Assembly (NCBI GenBank): GCA_015060445.1
Contig: SUYL01000055.1
Span: 1 to 45,377, forward strand
Direction: 5' to 3'
Source of the DNA: Bacteroidales bacterium
Lineage (GTDB): Bacteria > Bacteroidota > Bacteroidia > Bacteroidales > UBA932
Length of the DNA: 45,377 bases
The notes under the pieces were generated by a model. The model made no database searches, was not told the DNA's origin, and saw only the letters and a program-made list of their open reading frames with translations. Below are positions 34,860 to 44,304 of the stretch, one piece after another (positions within the stretch are counted from its first letter, which is position 1; every line of letters starts with the position of its first letter). Made by a program: the position numbers and the translations under genes.

Positions 34860-35717
34860 ATGGAAAAAATCACTGTTTCAAATATAACTGCGCTGTATTT
34901 CAGCCCTACATATACAACCCGCAAAGTTGTATGTGCCATTGCAAATGCCATTGCAGGAAACCTCAACCCGGCAACCTCCGGCACAAACGGAACCGTTTCA
35001 GGTGAAATGAATGTAACAACACCGCTCAAGAGGAAGCAGGTGCCATCCTTCTCCCACAAGGATATAGTGGTATTCGGTGTACCGGTATATATTGGAAGGG
35101 TACCCAATCTGATTAGGGATTTCTTTGCATCCATTAAAGGGAACGGGGCAATAGGAATACCGGTTGTGGTATATGGGAACAGGGCTTTTGACGATGCCCT
35201 CATTGAGTTGAGGGACATTATGCACGGAAACGGTTTCCGCTGCATTGCAGCGGGTGCATTCATAGGGGAGCACTCCTTCTCATACACATTGGGAGGGGGA
35301 AGACCGGATGCAACGGACCTTTCAATTGCGGAGAGTTTTGGAAAGGATATAGCAGCAAAAATTGCATCAGGCCAAATTCCGGAGCACCTGATTGAAGTTC
35401 CCGGGAATCCGTACCCTTACCAGTTCTACAATGCCAAAAGCAAGAAAAACAGCAGCATAGACATCCGCAAAGTTAAACCGGAAACCGACCCCCAGAGATG
35501 CAACAACTGCGGCATCTGCGCCATGCTGTGCCCTATGGGAGCCATAAATCCTGCAAATTGTGCGGAGGTGCCGGGAATTTGCATAAAGTGCGGTGCATGT
35601 GTAAAGAAATGCAAGACCAAAGCAAAGTTTTTTTCAGACCCCACTTACCTTGAACACAAGGAGATTCTGGAGAAGAACTTCACTGAGCCGCGCAAGGAAC
35701 CGGAAATCTTCTGGTAA
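34860..35717 (+). CDS. EFR1-type flavodoxin-ferredoxin protein
   Basis: A 285-residue cytosolic electron carrier. Residues 1-165 are a flavodoxin fold with the FMN loop in SPTYTTRK (15-22) and VFGVPVYIGR. A 2[4Fe-4S] ferredoxin domain follows: Cys214, 217, 220 and 224 (CNNCGICAMLC) and Cys241, 244, 247 and 251 (CIKCGACVKKC). This combination is the EFR1 family common in anaerobes. Electron donor and acceptor are unknown. It is divergent from the S41 gene and a single-gene unit. Confidence 0.88.
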   Translation: MEKITVSNITALYFSPTYTTRKVVCAIANAIAGNLNPATSGTNGTVSGEMNVTTPLKRKQVPSFSHKDIVVFGVPVYIGRVPNLIRDFFASIKGNGAIGIPVVVYGNRAFDDALIELRDIMHGNGFRCIAAGAFIGEHSFSYTLGGGRPDATDLSIAESFGKDIAAKIASGQIPEHLIEVPGNPYPYQFYNAKSKKNSSIDIRKVKPETDPQRCNNCGICAMLCPMGAINPANCAEVPGICIKCGACVKKCKTKAKFFSDPTYLEHKEILEKNFTEPRKEPEIFW

Positions 35718-35740
35718 CATTTCCTCTTCCCGACAGATTA

Positions 35741-36610
35741 TTATGGTATCATCTGTTTGCGGGACTCAAGCGCATTTTCAGTCTCATCCGGCAATGAGGG
35801 GAAAAAATCAATTCCTGTGATCCCCTCAATTTCATCAATTGTTGCAAGGTATGATTCCAGTGGGCGCTTTACAGGCGGCTTGCCACTTATTTTGGATTTC
35901 CTCTGAGGGGGATTTACAAACAGGAACCCGGCCGCATGGTAACCGCCATTCCCCTGTGCCAGGACAATCTTGTAAAATTTGTCGGGAATAACAATTTCAT
36001 TTTCCCCCAGTTTTCCGTGCCTGTTGTCTTCTATGATGGGGCCACACACAATGTATATCTTTCCATACTCCACTGCCCACCTGCGGCACTGCTCCTCCAG
36101 TTCCTTCCAGTCTCCAGTATTGAGTTGGGTGTTCTGAGGACAGATATTTGTAAAATAATACGTTTCATCCATTGCCTCCCCGTTCCATTTGAAATCTCCC
36201 GCAGGTGCCATATGGCCACGGTCCCAGCCGGAATGCTTGTAGTCTCCCTTGTCACCCTGAGGTCCCATAATTTGGGGATCCTGCCTGAAACGGTCCTTCC
36301 TTGGCAACTCCCCTTGAGCCTCTTCTGAGGTGAGTTCCCATGCCACCCAGTTGGGAAGGCGGGTAAGGGAATTGTATGAAAGTGAAAAGCCAAGATATTC
36401 CACTCTTTGGGAATTCACAGAACCGGTCATTTGCGGTATCTCAAGTTGGTGAATACTTTCCGGGATCCGTGCATTTGATGAGCCCTCCTGTCCATAAGAT
36501 ATGTCAAGTTCATCTGCTATATAAAACACCACAGCAATAACTGCAGCAACAAAAGCAAGTATTCTTTTCAGTTTCTTTTTCATTTCTTTTTCAGTTTCTT
36601 CATCTGCCAT
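35741..36610 (-). CDS. Membrane-anchored DNA/RNA non-specific endonuclease
   Basis: A 289-residue protein with a charged N-terminus, one transmembrane segment (about 17-33) and a beta-beta-alpha-metal nuclease domain from about 65. The active site is DRGHMAPAGDF (Asp130 to Phe140) with catalytic His133; the metal-binding Asn is in FTNICPQNTQLN (about 155). This is the NUC/EndA-type fold, which cuts DNA and RNA with Mg2+. The topology places the nuclease outside the cytoplasm, where it could digest extracellular DNA or imported DNA. No immunity or competence gene is adjacent. A TAAATTTG element lies eight bases before the ATG. Confidence 0.88.
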   Translation of the reverse strand: MADEETEKEMKKKLKRILAFVAAVIAVVFYIADELDISYGQEGSSNARIPESIHQLEIPQMTGSVNSQRVEYLGFSLSYNSLTRLPNWVAWELTSEEAQGELPRKDRFRQDPQIMGPQGDKGDYKHSGWDRGHMAPAGDFKWNGEAMDETYYFTNICPQNTQLNTGDWKELEEQCRRWAVEYGKIYIVCGPIIEDNRHGKLGENEIVIPDKFYKIVLAQGNGGYHAAGFLFVNPPQRKSKISGKPPVKRPLESYLATIDEIEGITGIDFFPSLPDETENALESRKQMIP

Positions 36611-36618
36611 CTTTTCTG

Positions 36619-36626
36619 CAAATTTA
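36619..36626 (-). promoter_or_regulatory. -7 promoter element TAAATTTG (endonuclease gene)
   Basis: The minus strand reads TAAATTTG, a perfect -7 match, ending eight bases before the ATG. A TTG stands about 21 bases upstream, a weak -33 candidate. Confidence 0.4.
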
Positions 36627-36670
36627 CGAAAAATCCCTCCATCGGGGCAATTGGAGAGCGAATACCTTAA

Positions 36671-36697
36671 ATTAGTGATTACAACCGGTCACCTAAT
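36671..36697 (+). promoter_or_regulatory. Imperfect dyad upstream of feoAB (possible iron operator)
   Basis: ATTAGTGA and TCACCTAAT form an inverted repeat with one bulged base, separated by ten bases, just before the -7 element of feoAB. The ATTAG/CTAAT arms recall DtxR-family boxes, but the spacing differs from the classic 19-base site. Regulation by iron is inferred from location only. Confidence 0.25.
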
Positions 36698-36701
36698 TGG
36701 C

Positions 36702-36709
36702 TATATTTG
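36702..36709 (+). promoter_or_regulatory. -7 promoter element TATATTTG (feoAB)
   Basis: A perfect TAnnTTTG match lies 28 bases before the feoAB ATG. No TTTG box stands at the usual distance; the dyad at 36671-36697 covers that region. Confidence 0.45.
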
Positions 36710-36737
36710 CGCGTCAAATTAGAAGTGTTGTACAAGC

Positions 36738-39212
36738 ATGCAGTCCGGTAACGTAAGAATATTGTCAGATCTGGCCCCCCAACAGGAGGGTATAATAACC
36801 AAGGTAAAGGGCTACGGAGCATTCCGCAAGCGCATTACCGAGATGGGATTTGTTCCCGGAATTGCAGTTAGGGTAATAAAGAAGGCCCCGTTGGGAGACC
36901 CCATGGAGATTGAGATAATGGGGTACCGCATTTCGCTGAGGAAGAATGAGGGGAATCTCATTGAGATAGTCTCAAAAGAGGAGTACCACAATTATGATCA
37001 CCCTTTTGAGGGGGGGACAATTCCAACAGATGAAGCCTTTATGCAGAGGGTACACAATGAGATAAATACCATAAATGTGGCATTGGTGGGAAACCCCAAC
37101 TGCGGAAAGACAACCCTCTTCAACACAGCCGCCAACCGGAATGAGAAAACAGGCAACTACAGTGGTGTTACCGTAGACCTTAAAACAGCACAATTCTTCC
37201 ACAACGGCTATACAATTAACATCACAGACCTCCCCGGCACCTATTCCATGAGTGAATATACCCCGGAGGAACTTTATGTAAGGAGGCATCTTCTGGATAC
37301 TCTTCCCGACGTGGTTGTGAATGTTATTGATGCATCCAATCTGGAGCGCAACCTCTACCTCACCACCCAACTCATTGACATGAACATAAAGGTTGTGGTT
37401 GCCCTGAACATGTACGACGAACTGGAACTCAAGGGTGACAAGTTTGACTATGAACTTCTGGGCAAAATGATAGGTATCCCGTTTGTCCCTGTTGTTGCCA
37501 CCAGAGGGGAAGGGTTGCAGGAGTTGCTTGAGAGGATAATTGCAATGTACTCAGATTCCGACTCGGATTACAGGCATTTCCACCTTAACTATGGTACAAC
37601 CATAAACAACTCTCTGAGGGAGGTAAAGCAACTTATAAAGAAGAACGAGGAACTCAAGGACAAGATACACCCCCAATATGCCGCAATAAAACTGCTGGAG
37701 GGGGATTCTGTTTTCATTAAGAGGATTGAGGCCATAGAGGGGACACAGGAGATTCTGGAGTGCGCTGCAAAGCAGGTAAAGAAGATTGAAAAGGAGTACA
37801 ACGACAACTCCGCCTCAATTATTACAGACGCCAAATACGCCTTCATACACGGTGCCCTGGAGGAGACATACACCCCTGCCGCCAACAATGTGCAGGGACG
37901 GAAATACAGGTTGGACAATATCCTTACCCACAAGTGGTTCGGACTTCCGCTGTTCTTCTTCTTCATGTATCTGACATTCCAGTTGACCTTTACCGTTGGA
38001 CAGGCCCCTACAGACTGGATAGATGCCGGTGTGGCATGGCTTTGTGAAACTGTCGGGAAGATACTCCCTGCAGGAATGGCAAGGGACCTTATTGTAGATG
38101 GGGCAATTGCGGGTGTGGGGAGTGTAATTGTATTCTTTCCTCAGATAATGATTCTGTTCCTGTTCCTCTCATTTATGGAGGATACCGGATATATGGCCCG
38201 GGTTGCATTCCTTATGGATAAAATCATGCACAAGATTGGGCTGCACGGAAAGTCTGTAATCCCAATTATTATGGGATTCGGCTGCAACGTGCCGGCAATT
38301 ATGGCTACCCGTACCCTTGAGAACAGGCGCGACAGGCTCATTACCATAATGATGATACCGTTTATGTCGTGCAGTACAAAGTATCCCATATACATGTTGT
38401 TTGTAACTGCATTGTTCACGAAATGGCAGGGGGCAATCCTCTTCTCCATCTATTTTATAGGTATGCTCATGGCCGTATTTACGGCATTTATGCTAAGGAA
38501 ATTCTTCAACAGCAAGGATGATGTTCCGTTTGTAATGGAACTCCCTCCTTACAGGATGCCAACCATAAGGAACTCCCTCAACCACATGTGGGGCCGCAGC
38601 CAGCAGTATCTGCGCAAAATGGGTACAACAATCCTGGCCGGCTCAATTTTTATATGGGCACTGGGGTATTTCCCTCACAAGACAGAGTTCTCAAAAGATT
38701 ACGATGCTCTCATAACTCAGGTGGAACAGAGCGGGGCACCTGCAGGGGAAATTGAAGCGCAGGTACTCTCTTTGCAGGCAGAGCAGAAATATGAGCAGAT
38801 TGAGCAGTCATACATCTCCCAGATAGGACAATTTGTGGAACCTGTATTCAAACCTCTGGATTATGACTGGAAGATTGGAGTGAGCCTCTTTACCGGTATA
38901 GCGGCAAAAGAACTTATCCTCAGTTCTATGGGGGTCCTCTACCAGTCTCCCGACGATTCTGAAGTAACCCTGCAGAACAAACTTGTGGAACAGAAATATG
39001 AGAAGGGTCCAAAAATTGGACAAAGGATTTTCACTCCGACCGTGGGATACTCCATGATGCTCTTCATTCTCATATACATACCTTGTATTGCTGCAATTGC
39101 TGGAATCAAAAAGGAGGCGGGAGGCAAATGGGCCCTTTTCATGACCCTGTACAGTTGCACCATGGCCTGGCTGGCTGCATTCATAGTAAAAATCATTGGA
39201 AGTCTCCTCTGA
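36738..39212 (+). CDS. feoB: FeoA-FeoB fusion, ferrous iron transporter
   Basis: An 824-residue inner-membrane protein. Residues about 1-78 form a FeoA SH3-like domain; about 112-270 are the FeoB GTPase (G1 GNPNCGKTT at 118-126, G2 region GVTVD, G3 DLPG, G4 LNMYDE); the rest is the polytopic permease with two Gate segments (SVIPIIMGFGCNVPAIMATRT and GIAAKELILSSMGVLYQ). FeoA fused to FeoB is common in Bacteroidota. It imports Fe2+ with GTP hydrolysis. No FeoC is seen. It is probably a single-gene unit with a nearby dyad. Confidence 0.95.
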   Translation: MQSGNVRILSDLAPQQEGIITKVKGYGAFRKRITEMGFVPGIAVRVIKKAPLGDPMEIEIMGYRISLRKNEGNLIEIVSKEEYHNYDHPFEGGTIPTDEAFMQRVHNEINTINVALVGNPNCGKTTLFNTAANRNEKTGNYSGVTVDLKTAQFFHNGYTINITDLPGTYSMSEYTPEELYVRRHLLDTLPDVVVNVIDASNLERNLYLTTQLIDMNIKVVVALNMYDELELKGDKFDYELLGKMIGIPFVPVVATRGEGLQELLERIIAMYSDSDSDYRHFHLNYGTTINNSLREVKQLIKKNEELKDKIHPQYAAIKLLEGDSVFIKRIEAIEGTQEILECAAKQVKKIEKEYNDNSASIITDAKYAFIHGALEETYTPAANNVQGRKYRLDNILTHKWFGLPLFFFFMYLTFQLTFTVGQAPTDWIDAGVAWLCETVGKILPAGMARDLIVDGAIAGVGSVIVFFPQIMILFLFLSFMEDTGYMARVAFLMDKIMHKIGLHGKSVIPIIMGFGCNVPAIMATRTLENRRDRLITIMMIPFMSCSTKYPIYMLFVTALFTKWQGAILFSIYFIGMLMAVFTAFMLRKFFNSKDDVPFVMELPPYRMPTIRNSLNHMWGRSQQYLRKMGTTILAGSIFIWALGYFPHKTEFSKDYDALITQVEQSGAPAGEIEAQVLSLQAEQKYEQIEQSYISQIGQFVEPVFKPLDYDWKIGVSLFTGIAAKELILSSMGVLYQSPDDSEVTLQNKLVEQKYEKGPKIGQRIFTPTVGYSMMLFILIYIPCIAAIAGIKKEAGGKWALFMTLYSCTMAWLAAFIVKIIGSLL

Positions 39213-39294
39213 TAATTGTGGGGGAAAATAAATATACCTCTTGCATATAAATGGGTATAAATAAGCAAAGTAGCATATTTTGAGAATAATATTG

Positions 39295-39302
39295 TATCTT
39301 TG
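39295..39302 (+). promoter_or_regulatory. -7 promoter element TATCTTTG (BASS operon)
   Basis: A perfect TAnnTTTG match lies 21 bases before the symporter ATG at 39324. It is the only such element before the run of four tightly spaced genes to 44225. Confidence 0.45.
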
Positions 39303-39323
39303 CGGACCACTAAACCTATATGT

Positions 39324-40277
39324 ATGAAAGAACAATTGGAAGGCCTCAATGCCCTTAGCATAAATTTTGGCGAAGGGGGGATGGCCATTGTGAATGTAAT
39401 CCTTGCTTTTGTAATGTTCGGAGTTGCCCTTGGAATAAAACTCCAGACATTCAAGGATGTAATCAGAAACCCAAAATCTGTAATTGTTGGAATACTGCTG
39501 CAATGGGTAGGGCTTCCCGCTGTAACTTTTACCGCCGCACTTATCCTCTCTCCCTTTATAACCCCTATGGTTGCATTGGGTATGATTCTGGTAGCATCCT
39601 GCCCGGGAGGAAACATCTCCAACTTCATATCATCACTCTCAAGGGGAAATATTGAACTCTCCGTTTCCCTTACCGCAATAACCACAGCATTCGCCCCCCT
39701 GGTTACCCCATTCAACTTCTTCCTGTGGGGCTCGCTCTACAGCCAGATAATTGCCATAAGGAGCAATATCCCTACGCTGGTGATACCGTTCTTCCCTATG
39801 CTTGAGCAGATACTTCTGCTTTTGGGAGTTCCTATCTTTTTGGGTATCCTGTGTGCAAAATATTATCCTGGACTTACAAAAAAGATTACCAAGCCTACAC
39901 AATATATCTCAATACTGCTCTTCATTGGAATGGTGATTGTATCGTTTTCACAGAATTTCCAATTGTTCATTGAAAACCTGCACTACATCTGTATTATAGT
40001 ATTGATACATAATGGATTCGCTCTGGCTACCGGCTATTTTGGAGGCAAACTGGCAAAACTTCCTGTAAAGGATTACAGGACTTTGACCATTGAGGTTGGA
40101 ATCCAGAACTCCGGGCTGGGACTCATCCTGCTGTTCAATCCGGCAATTTTTCCCCCTGCAATCTGGCACGGCCATTACGGTGGAATGCTCATCATTACAG
40201 CATGGTGGGGTATATGGCATATAATATCGGGACTCACAGTTGCTTACATGTTCCGCAGAAAACCCATTGAAGGATAA
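39324..40277 (+). CDS. Bile acid:sodium symporter family (BASS) protein
   Basis: Start taken at ATG 39324, since the in-frame TTG upstream lies in the promoter element. The 317-residue membrane protein has about nine to ten hydrophobic segments. The BASS signature is SCPGGNISNFISSLSRGNIELSVSLT (about 92-117), with the ALGMILVASCPGG sodium-site region, and a late EVGIQNSGLGLIL. Members carry bile acids, pantoate or other organic anions; the substrate is unpredictable from sequence. It opens a run with an acyltransferase two bases downstream. Confidence 0.9.
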   Translation: MKEQLEGLNALSINFGEGGMAIVNVILAFVMFGVALGIKLQTFKDVIRNPKSVIVGILLQWVGLPAVTFTAALILSPFITPMVALGMILVASCPGGNISNFISSLSRGNIELSVSLTAITTAFAPLVTPFNFFLWGSLYSQIIAIRSNIPTLVIPFFPMLEQILLLLGVPIFLGILCAKYYPGLTKKITKPTQYISILLFIGMVIVSFSQNFQLFIENLHYICIIVLIHNGFALATGYFGGKLAKLPVKDYRTLTIEVGIQNSGLGLILLFNPAIFPPAIWHGHYGGMLIITAWWGIWHIISGLTVAYMFRRKPIEG

Positions 40278-40279
40278 TT

Positions 40280-41611
40280 ATGAAAAAAAGAAAAATACAG
40301 GACCGTGACAGGCTCTACAGTTTCCTGCGCCATTATGTGGATTTTCTCCTCAAACTCTCGTACAGGAAAATCAAATACAACGGTCTTGAAAATGTTCCCA
40401 CAGACGGTGCGGTAATTTATGCTCCAAACCACACCAATGCCCTTATGGATGCCCTTGTCATACTTGCAATGGACAAGAAACCCAAGGTATTTGTTGCCCG
40501 CGCAGATATTTTCAAGCAGCCTACACTGGCTAAGATCTTCACATTCCTTAAAATTATGCCCATAATGCGCATGCGTGACGGTATAAATGAGGTTAAGAAG
40601 AACAACGAGACCATAGAAAAGGCAGTGGATGTACTCAAGGACAAGGTACCTTTCTGTATCTTCCCCGAAGGGCAGCACCAGGCAAAACACTCTGCCCAGC
40701 CCCTTTCTAAGGGTATTTTCCGCATAGCATTCCAGGCTCAGGAACTTATGCCGGATACCCCCTTGTACATTGTACCGGTAGGAATGCAGTACGGAAACTT
40801 TTTCCGATTCCGCTCCACTGTAAACGTAAAGGTTGGGAAACCTATAAATGTAGGGAAGTTCATTGCTGAGAACTGTGAACTTACCCCACAGGAGCAGATG
40901 AACAGGATGAAGGATCTTCTTGCAGAAAGGATGAAATCCCTTATCATGTACATCCCTAATGACGGGGACTACGAGGCTACATACGAGATTTGCGCAGCAG
41001 CAATGAGGCCACAGAGGAAGAGACTGCTGCAGAACGCACCTGCAGGCTCCATTCCACGCCGTCTTGCCCATTTTGAGGCAAATGCCATTACAACTGCAGC
41101 AATAGCAAGATTCAAGGAGGAAAAGCCTCAGCAGGCCGCAGAACTCATGGAACTTGGAAGGCAGGCATACAGGATGCGCACATCGCAGAAGATAAGCCTC
41201 TCTTCACTCACCAGCAGGTTCCCATATATTGTAAGGGTACTCAGATTTATCCTGTTCTGGATACTTCTCCCTTACTGCATTCCGGCAGCAATACTTACAC
41301 TCCCCATTTTCCTTCTCAGCAGTATAGGGTTCAAATTGCTCAAGGACCATGCATTCCGCAACTCTGTGCGCTATCTTATAAACCTGCTCATATGGCCTTT
41401 ACTGGTAATAATTTACTCAGCAGTTGCTTTTGCCCTGCTCCCTTGGGAGTGGGCACTGACATTTACCGCCATTGTACTCCCGGCCCCCATTGCGGCACAG
41501 GAGATGTGGAGGCTCTTCAGGCTTGAACTTTCAGACATAAAATTGCTCCTCAACGGCAAATTGAGGAAAACATACAGCAAAATACAGGAAATAGTACTTA
41601 ATCTAAAATAG
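40280..41611 (+). CDS. PlsC-like lysophospholipid/glycerol-phosphate acyltransferase
   Basis: A 443-residue protein. Residues about 25-215 form the PlsC acyltransferase domain with NHTNALMD (His51, Asp57) and FPEGQH (about 129-134). The His-Asp spacing is five residues rather than the usual four. The C-terminal part has three to four hydrophobic segments (about 315-425). It most likely acylates glycerol-3-phosphate or a lysophospholipid at the inner membrane. Spacing is two bases from the symporter and seven to the beta-barrel gene, indicating one transcript. Confidence 0.85.
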   Translation: MKKRKIQDRDRLYSFLRHYVDFLLKLSYRKIKYNGLENVPTDGAVIYAPNHTNALMDALVILAMDKKPKVFVARADIFKQPTLAKIFTFLKIMPIMRMRDGINEVKKNNETIEKAVDVLKDKVPFCIFPEGQHQAKHSAQPLSKGIFRIAFQAQELMPDTPLYIVPVGMQYGNFFRFRSTVNVKVGKPINVGKFIAENCELTPQEQMNRMKDLLAERMKSLIMYIPNDGDYEATYEICAAAMRPQRKRLLQNAPAGSIPRRLAHFEANAITTAAIARFKEEKPQQAAELMELGRQAYRMRTSQKISLSSLTSRFPYIVRVLRFILFWILLPYCIPAAILTLPIFLLSSIGFKLLKDHAFRNSVRYLINLLIWPLLVIIYSAVAFALLPWEWALTFTAIVLPAPIAAQEMWRLFRLELSDIKLLLNGKLRKTYSKIQEIVLNLK

Positions 41612-41618
41612 CCCTATA

Positions 41619-43019
41619 ATGAAACTGAAATTTTTCATTACTCTGCTTCTTGCAGCCGTTATGGTTCCATCTGTGATCTATGCACAGGACGGAACACAAG
41701 ATAAAAAGGAAATTGTAAAGAAAGGGTACAACTTTGGCCCTCTCCCTGCAGTTGCATTTGATGCAGACAAGGGATTCCAGTTGGGAGCCCTTCTGAACAT
41801 ATATGATTTCGGTGACGGAACCGTTTACCCAAATACCCGTCAGCAATGGTATTTTGAAGCATCTTTCTTCACAAAAGGATCCCAGTTGTTTGTAGTTTCA
41901 TACGACAGCAAATTCCTTATCCCCGGAATCCGTTTTTCAACAGCACTTGCCGTAACCAACGACAACGCAATGGATTTCTACGGATTCAACGGATACCAGT
42001 CATTCTATGACCACGAAAAAGTTAAGGCCGGAAAAGATGGAGATTCCTTCATCTACACCCCAAAATACCGCACAAAACGCCTTGCAGCCCTCTTTAAGGC
42101 AGACTTCATAGGTAACTTGTGGGACAACAGACTCTTCTGGGAGGCAGGATACCATCTGAGCCACTTCAAACAGGATGCAATAAACCGCAACAAGATAAAC
42201 AAGAACAAAGATGAAGATGAGGTTTTTCCGGATAACGAACCTACCATCTTTGAACTTTACCGCCAATGGGGAATTATTCCCGACGATGTTGCAGACGGTG
42301 GCACCAACAGCACACTCCGTCTTGGACTGCTGTACGACACCCGCGACAAGGAGGCAGCCCCATCAAGGGGAGTATGGGCTGAAGCCCATGTAACCCTTGC
42401 CCCAAAATGGCTGGGCACCTCAAACCCGTACTACAAATACTCGGCAACACTGCGCCACTATGTACCTGTAATTGAGAATGACAAACTCACATTTGCATAC
42501 AGGCTCAACTACCAGGGCACATTCGGTGACGATGCTCCATACTACGTGCTTCCGTATATAACCACAATGGGGCAGTCATACGACCGCGACGGCATGGGAG
42601 GCTTCCGTACAATCCGCGGAATAATGCGTAACCGCGTACAGGGTCTTGACATGGCATCATACAACGCAGAATTCAGATGGAGGTTTGCAACCTTTACCAT
42701 GGGTAACCAGAACATTGCCCTTGGCCTCAACTGCTTCAGCGACGGAACAATGGTAACCAAAGAGTACGACATGTCGTTCGGCCGCACAGCCAACGAGTTC
42801 CCAACTATAGAGGAGTTCAACAAGGCCATGAGCAGTTACAACTCATACAGGGCAATGGGCCTTGCAGAGGACAAGCCGCACATTACCCTGGGAGCAGGAT
42901 TCAGGTTCATAATGAACCAGAACTTCATTGTATGCCTTGAATATGGCAAACCTGTAGGCAAATACAGCAAACAGGACGGAAACGGAGCATTCTACATTAA
43001 TACAGGATATTTGTTCTAA
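41619..43019 (+). CDS. Outer-membrane beta-barrel protein (surface antigen/BamA-like)
   Basis: A 466-residue protein with a signal peptide (MKLKFFITLLLAAVMVPSVIYA). The mature protein has the LPAVAFDADKGFQLGALLNI entry common to Bacteroidota barrel proteins of this group, then LLYDTRDKEAAPSRGVWAE, and DGMGGFRTIRGIMRNRVQG, which are BamA/TamA-type barrel motifs. It ends in the aromatic TGYLF. No POTRA domain is present. It lies between an acyltransferase and an MFS gene, suggesting a role in envelope lipid or export, but the substrate is unknown. Confidence 0.85.
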   Translation: MKLKFFITLLLAAVMVPSVIYAQDGTQDKKEIVKKGYNFGPLPAVAFDADKGFQLGALLNIYDFGDGTVYPNTRQQWYFEASFFTKGSQLFVVSYDSKFLIPGIRFSTALAVTNDNAMDFYGFNGYQSFYDHEKVKAGKDGDSFIYTPKYRTKRLAALFKADFIGNLWDNRLFWEAGYHLSHFKQDAINRNKINKNKDEDEVFPDNEPTIFELYRQWGIIPDDVADGGTNSTLRLGLLYDTRDKEAAPSRGVWAEAHVTLAPKWLGTSNPYYKYSATLRHYVPVIENDKLTFAYRLNYQGTFGDDAPYYVLPYITTMGQSYDRDGMGGFRTIRGIMRNRVQGLDMASYNAEFRWRFATFTMGNQNIALGLNCFSDGTMVTKEYDMSFGRTANEFPTIEEFNKAMSSYNSYRAMGLAEDKPHITLGAGFRFIMNQNFIVCLEYGKPVGKYSKQDGNGAFYINTGYLF

Positions 43020-43022
43020 GAG

Positions 43023-44225
43023 ATGGAAAAGGAAGTGGAGACAGAATTACATAAAGAAAAATTGTGGAACAGCAACTACCTTAAAGTGTGGTGTGCCAAT
43101 TTCATGATTTTCTTCTCCTTCATGCTCCTCACCCCTCTCCTCCCGCTCTATTTGAGCGAGACATTCGGTGCAGACAAGCAGATGATAGGGATAGTGCTGT
43201 CTGGATACACCCTAACTGCACTTATTATAAGACCGTTCAGCGGGTATCTGGTAGACAGTTTCCCCCGCAGGGTGGTCCTTCTTGTTAGTTACGCCATCTT
43301 CTGTGCCCTTTTTCTGGGATATATTGCTGCTGGGTCGCTGGTACTGTTTGCAATAGTAAGGACACTCCACGGAGCACCGTTTGGGGCCTCAACAGTCTCA
43401 AACAGCACGGTAGCCATAGATGTCCTCCACCCTACCCGCAGGGCAGAAGGGATTGGATATTACGGCCTGAGCAACAACATTGCCACCGCCATTGGACCCA
43501 CAGTAGCCCTTATGATATACGGTACCTGCCAGAGTTATGACATCCTCTTCTGGATGGCATTCATTGTATCTGCAATAGGACTGGGAATAAACTGGACCCT
43601 GGACCTCAAGAAAAGGGAGACAGTAAAAGTATCCAGAAAGATATCATTGGACAGATTCATTCTTCTCAAAGGGTGGAGTCAGGGAATCTGCATGATCTGT
43701 TACGCATTCTCATACGGAGTACTTGCAACCTACATTGCCATATACGGCAAAAACGAATTGGGAATCACCGGTGGAACCGGCATGTTCTTCATGCTCCTCT
43801 CCATAGGACTTATCCTATCCCGCCTGGTGGGGAACCGCACCCTCAGGGAGGGAAAGATTGTAGAAAACGCCTCCATAGGGGTAGCAATAGCTGTTATAGG
43901 ATACCTGGTATTTGCCGCCCTCCACAACCACTGGGGCTATTACGGTGCAGCACTCATAATTGGCCTGGGCAACGGCCACATGTTCCCCGCATTCCAGACA
44001 ATGTTCCTCAACCTGGCCTCAAACGATCAGAGGGGAACAGCCAACTCAACCCTGCTGGTAAGTTGGGACATTGGAGTGGGGTTGGGCATCCTTGCCGGCG
44101 GCTCCGTTGCAGAGCACCTGGGCTACTACGCCGCATTCTGGACAGCCTTTGCAGTAAACCTCCTTGGCGTAATCCTCTTCCTCGCCTACTCCCGACAGCA
44201 TTTCATCAGGAACAGGGTGAGATAA
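43023..44225 (+). CDS. MFS transporter
   Basis: A 400-residue inner-membrane transporter with about twelve hydrophobic segments. A loop 2-3 motif of the MFS is visible as SGYLVDSFPRRVVLL, with the preceding GIVLSGYTLTALIIRPF. NQRGTANS-like text near the end (SNDQRGTANSTLL) is typical of drug-efflux or sugar-exporter subgroups. Substrate is not predicted. It starts three bases after the beta-barrel stop and ends the operon from 39324. Confidence 0.87.
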   Translation: MEKEVETELHKEKLWNSNYLKVWCANFMIFFSFMLLTPLLPLYLSETFGADKQMIGIVLSGYTLTALIIRPFSGYLVDSFPRRVVLLVSYAIFCALFLGYIAAGSLVLFAIVRTLHGAPFGASTVSNSTVAIDVLHPTRRAEGIGYYGLSNNIATAIGPTVALMIYGTCQSYDILFWMAFIVSAIGLGINWTLDLKKRETVKVSRKISLDRFILLKGWSQGICMICYAFSYGVLATYIAIYGKNELGITGGTGMFFMLLSIGLILSRLVGNRTLREGKIVENASIGVAIAVIGYLVFAALHNHWGYYGAALIIGLGNGHMFPAFQTMFLNLASNDQRGTANSTLLVSWDIGVGLGILAGGSVAEHLGYYAAFWTAFAVNLLGVILFLAYSRQHFIRNRVR

Positions 44226-44304
44226 ACTCTATATATTCCCGCCAAATATGATTTTTGCACAATTTTAAGTAAATTGCGTAAAATTTATATTTACACATCA
44301 CATT

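Noticed and set aside
40244-41071. Long antisense frame of 275 codons opposite the acyltransferase
   Set aside because: The plus-strand gene has clear family motifs and operon spacing; the antisense product has no recognisable domain.
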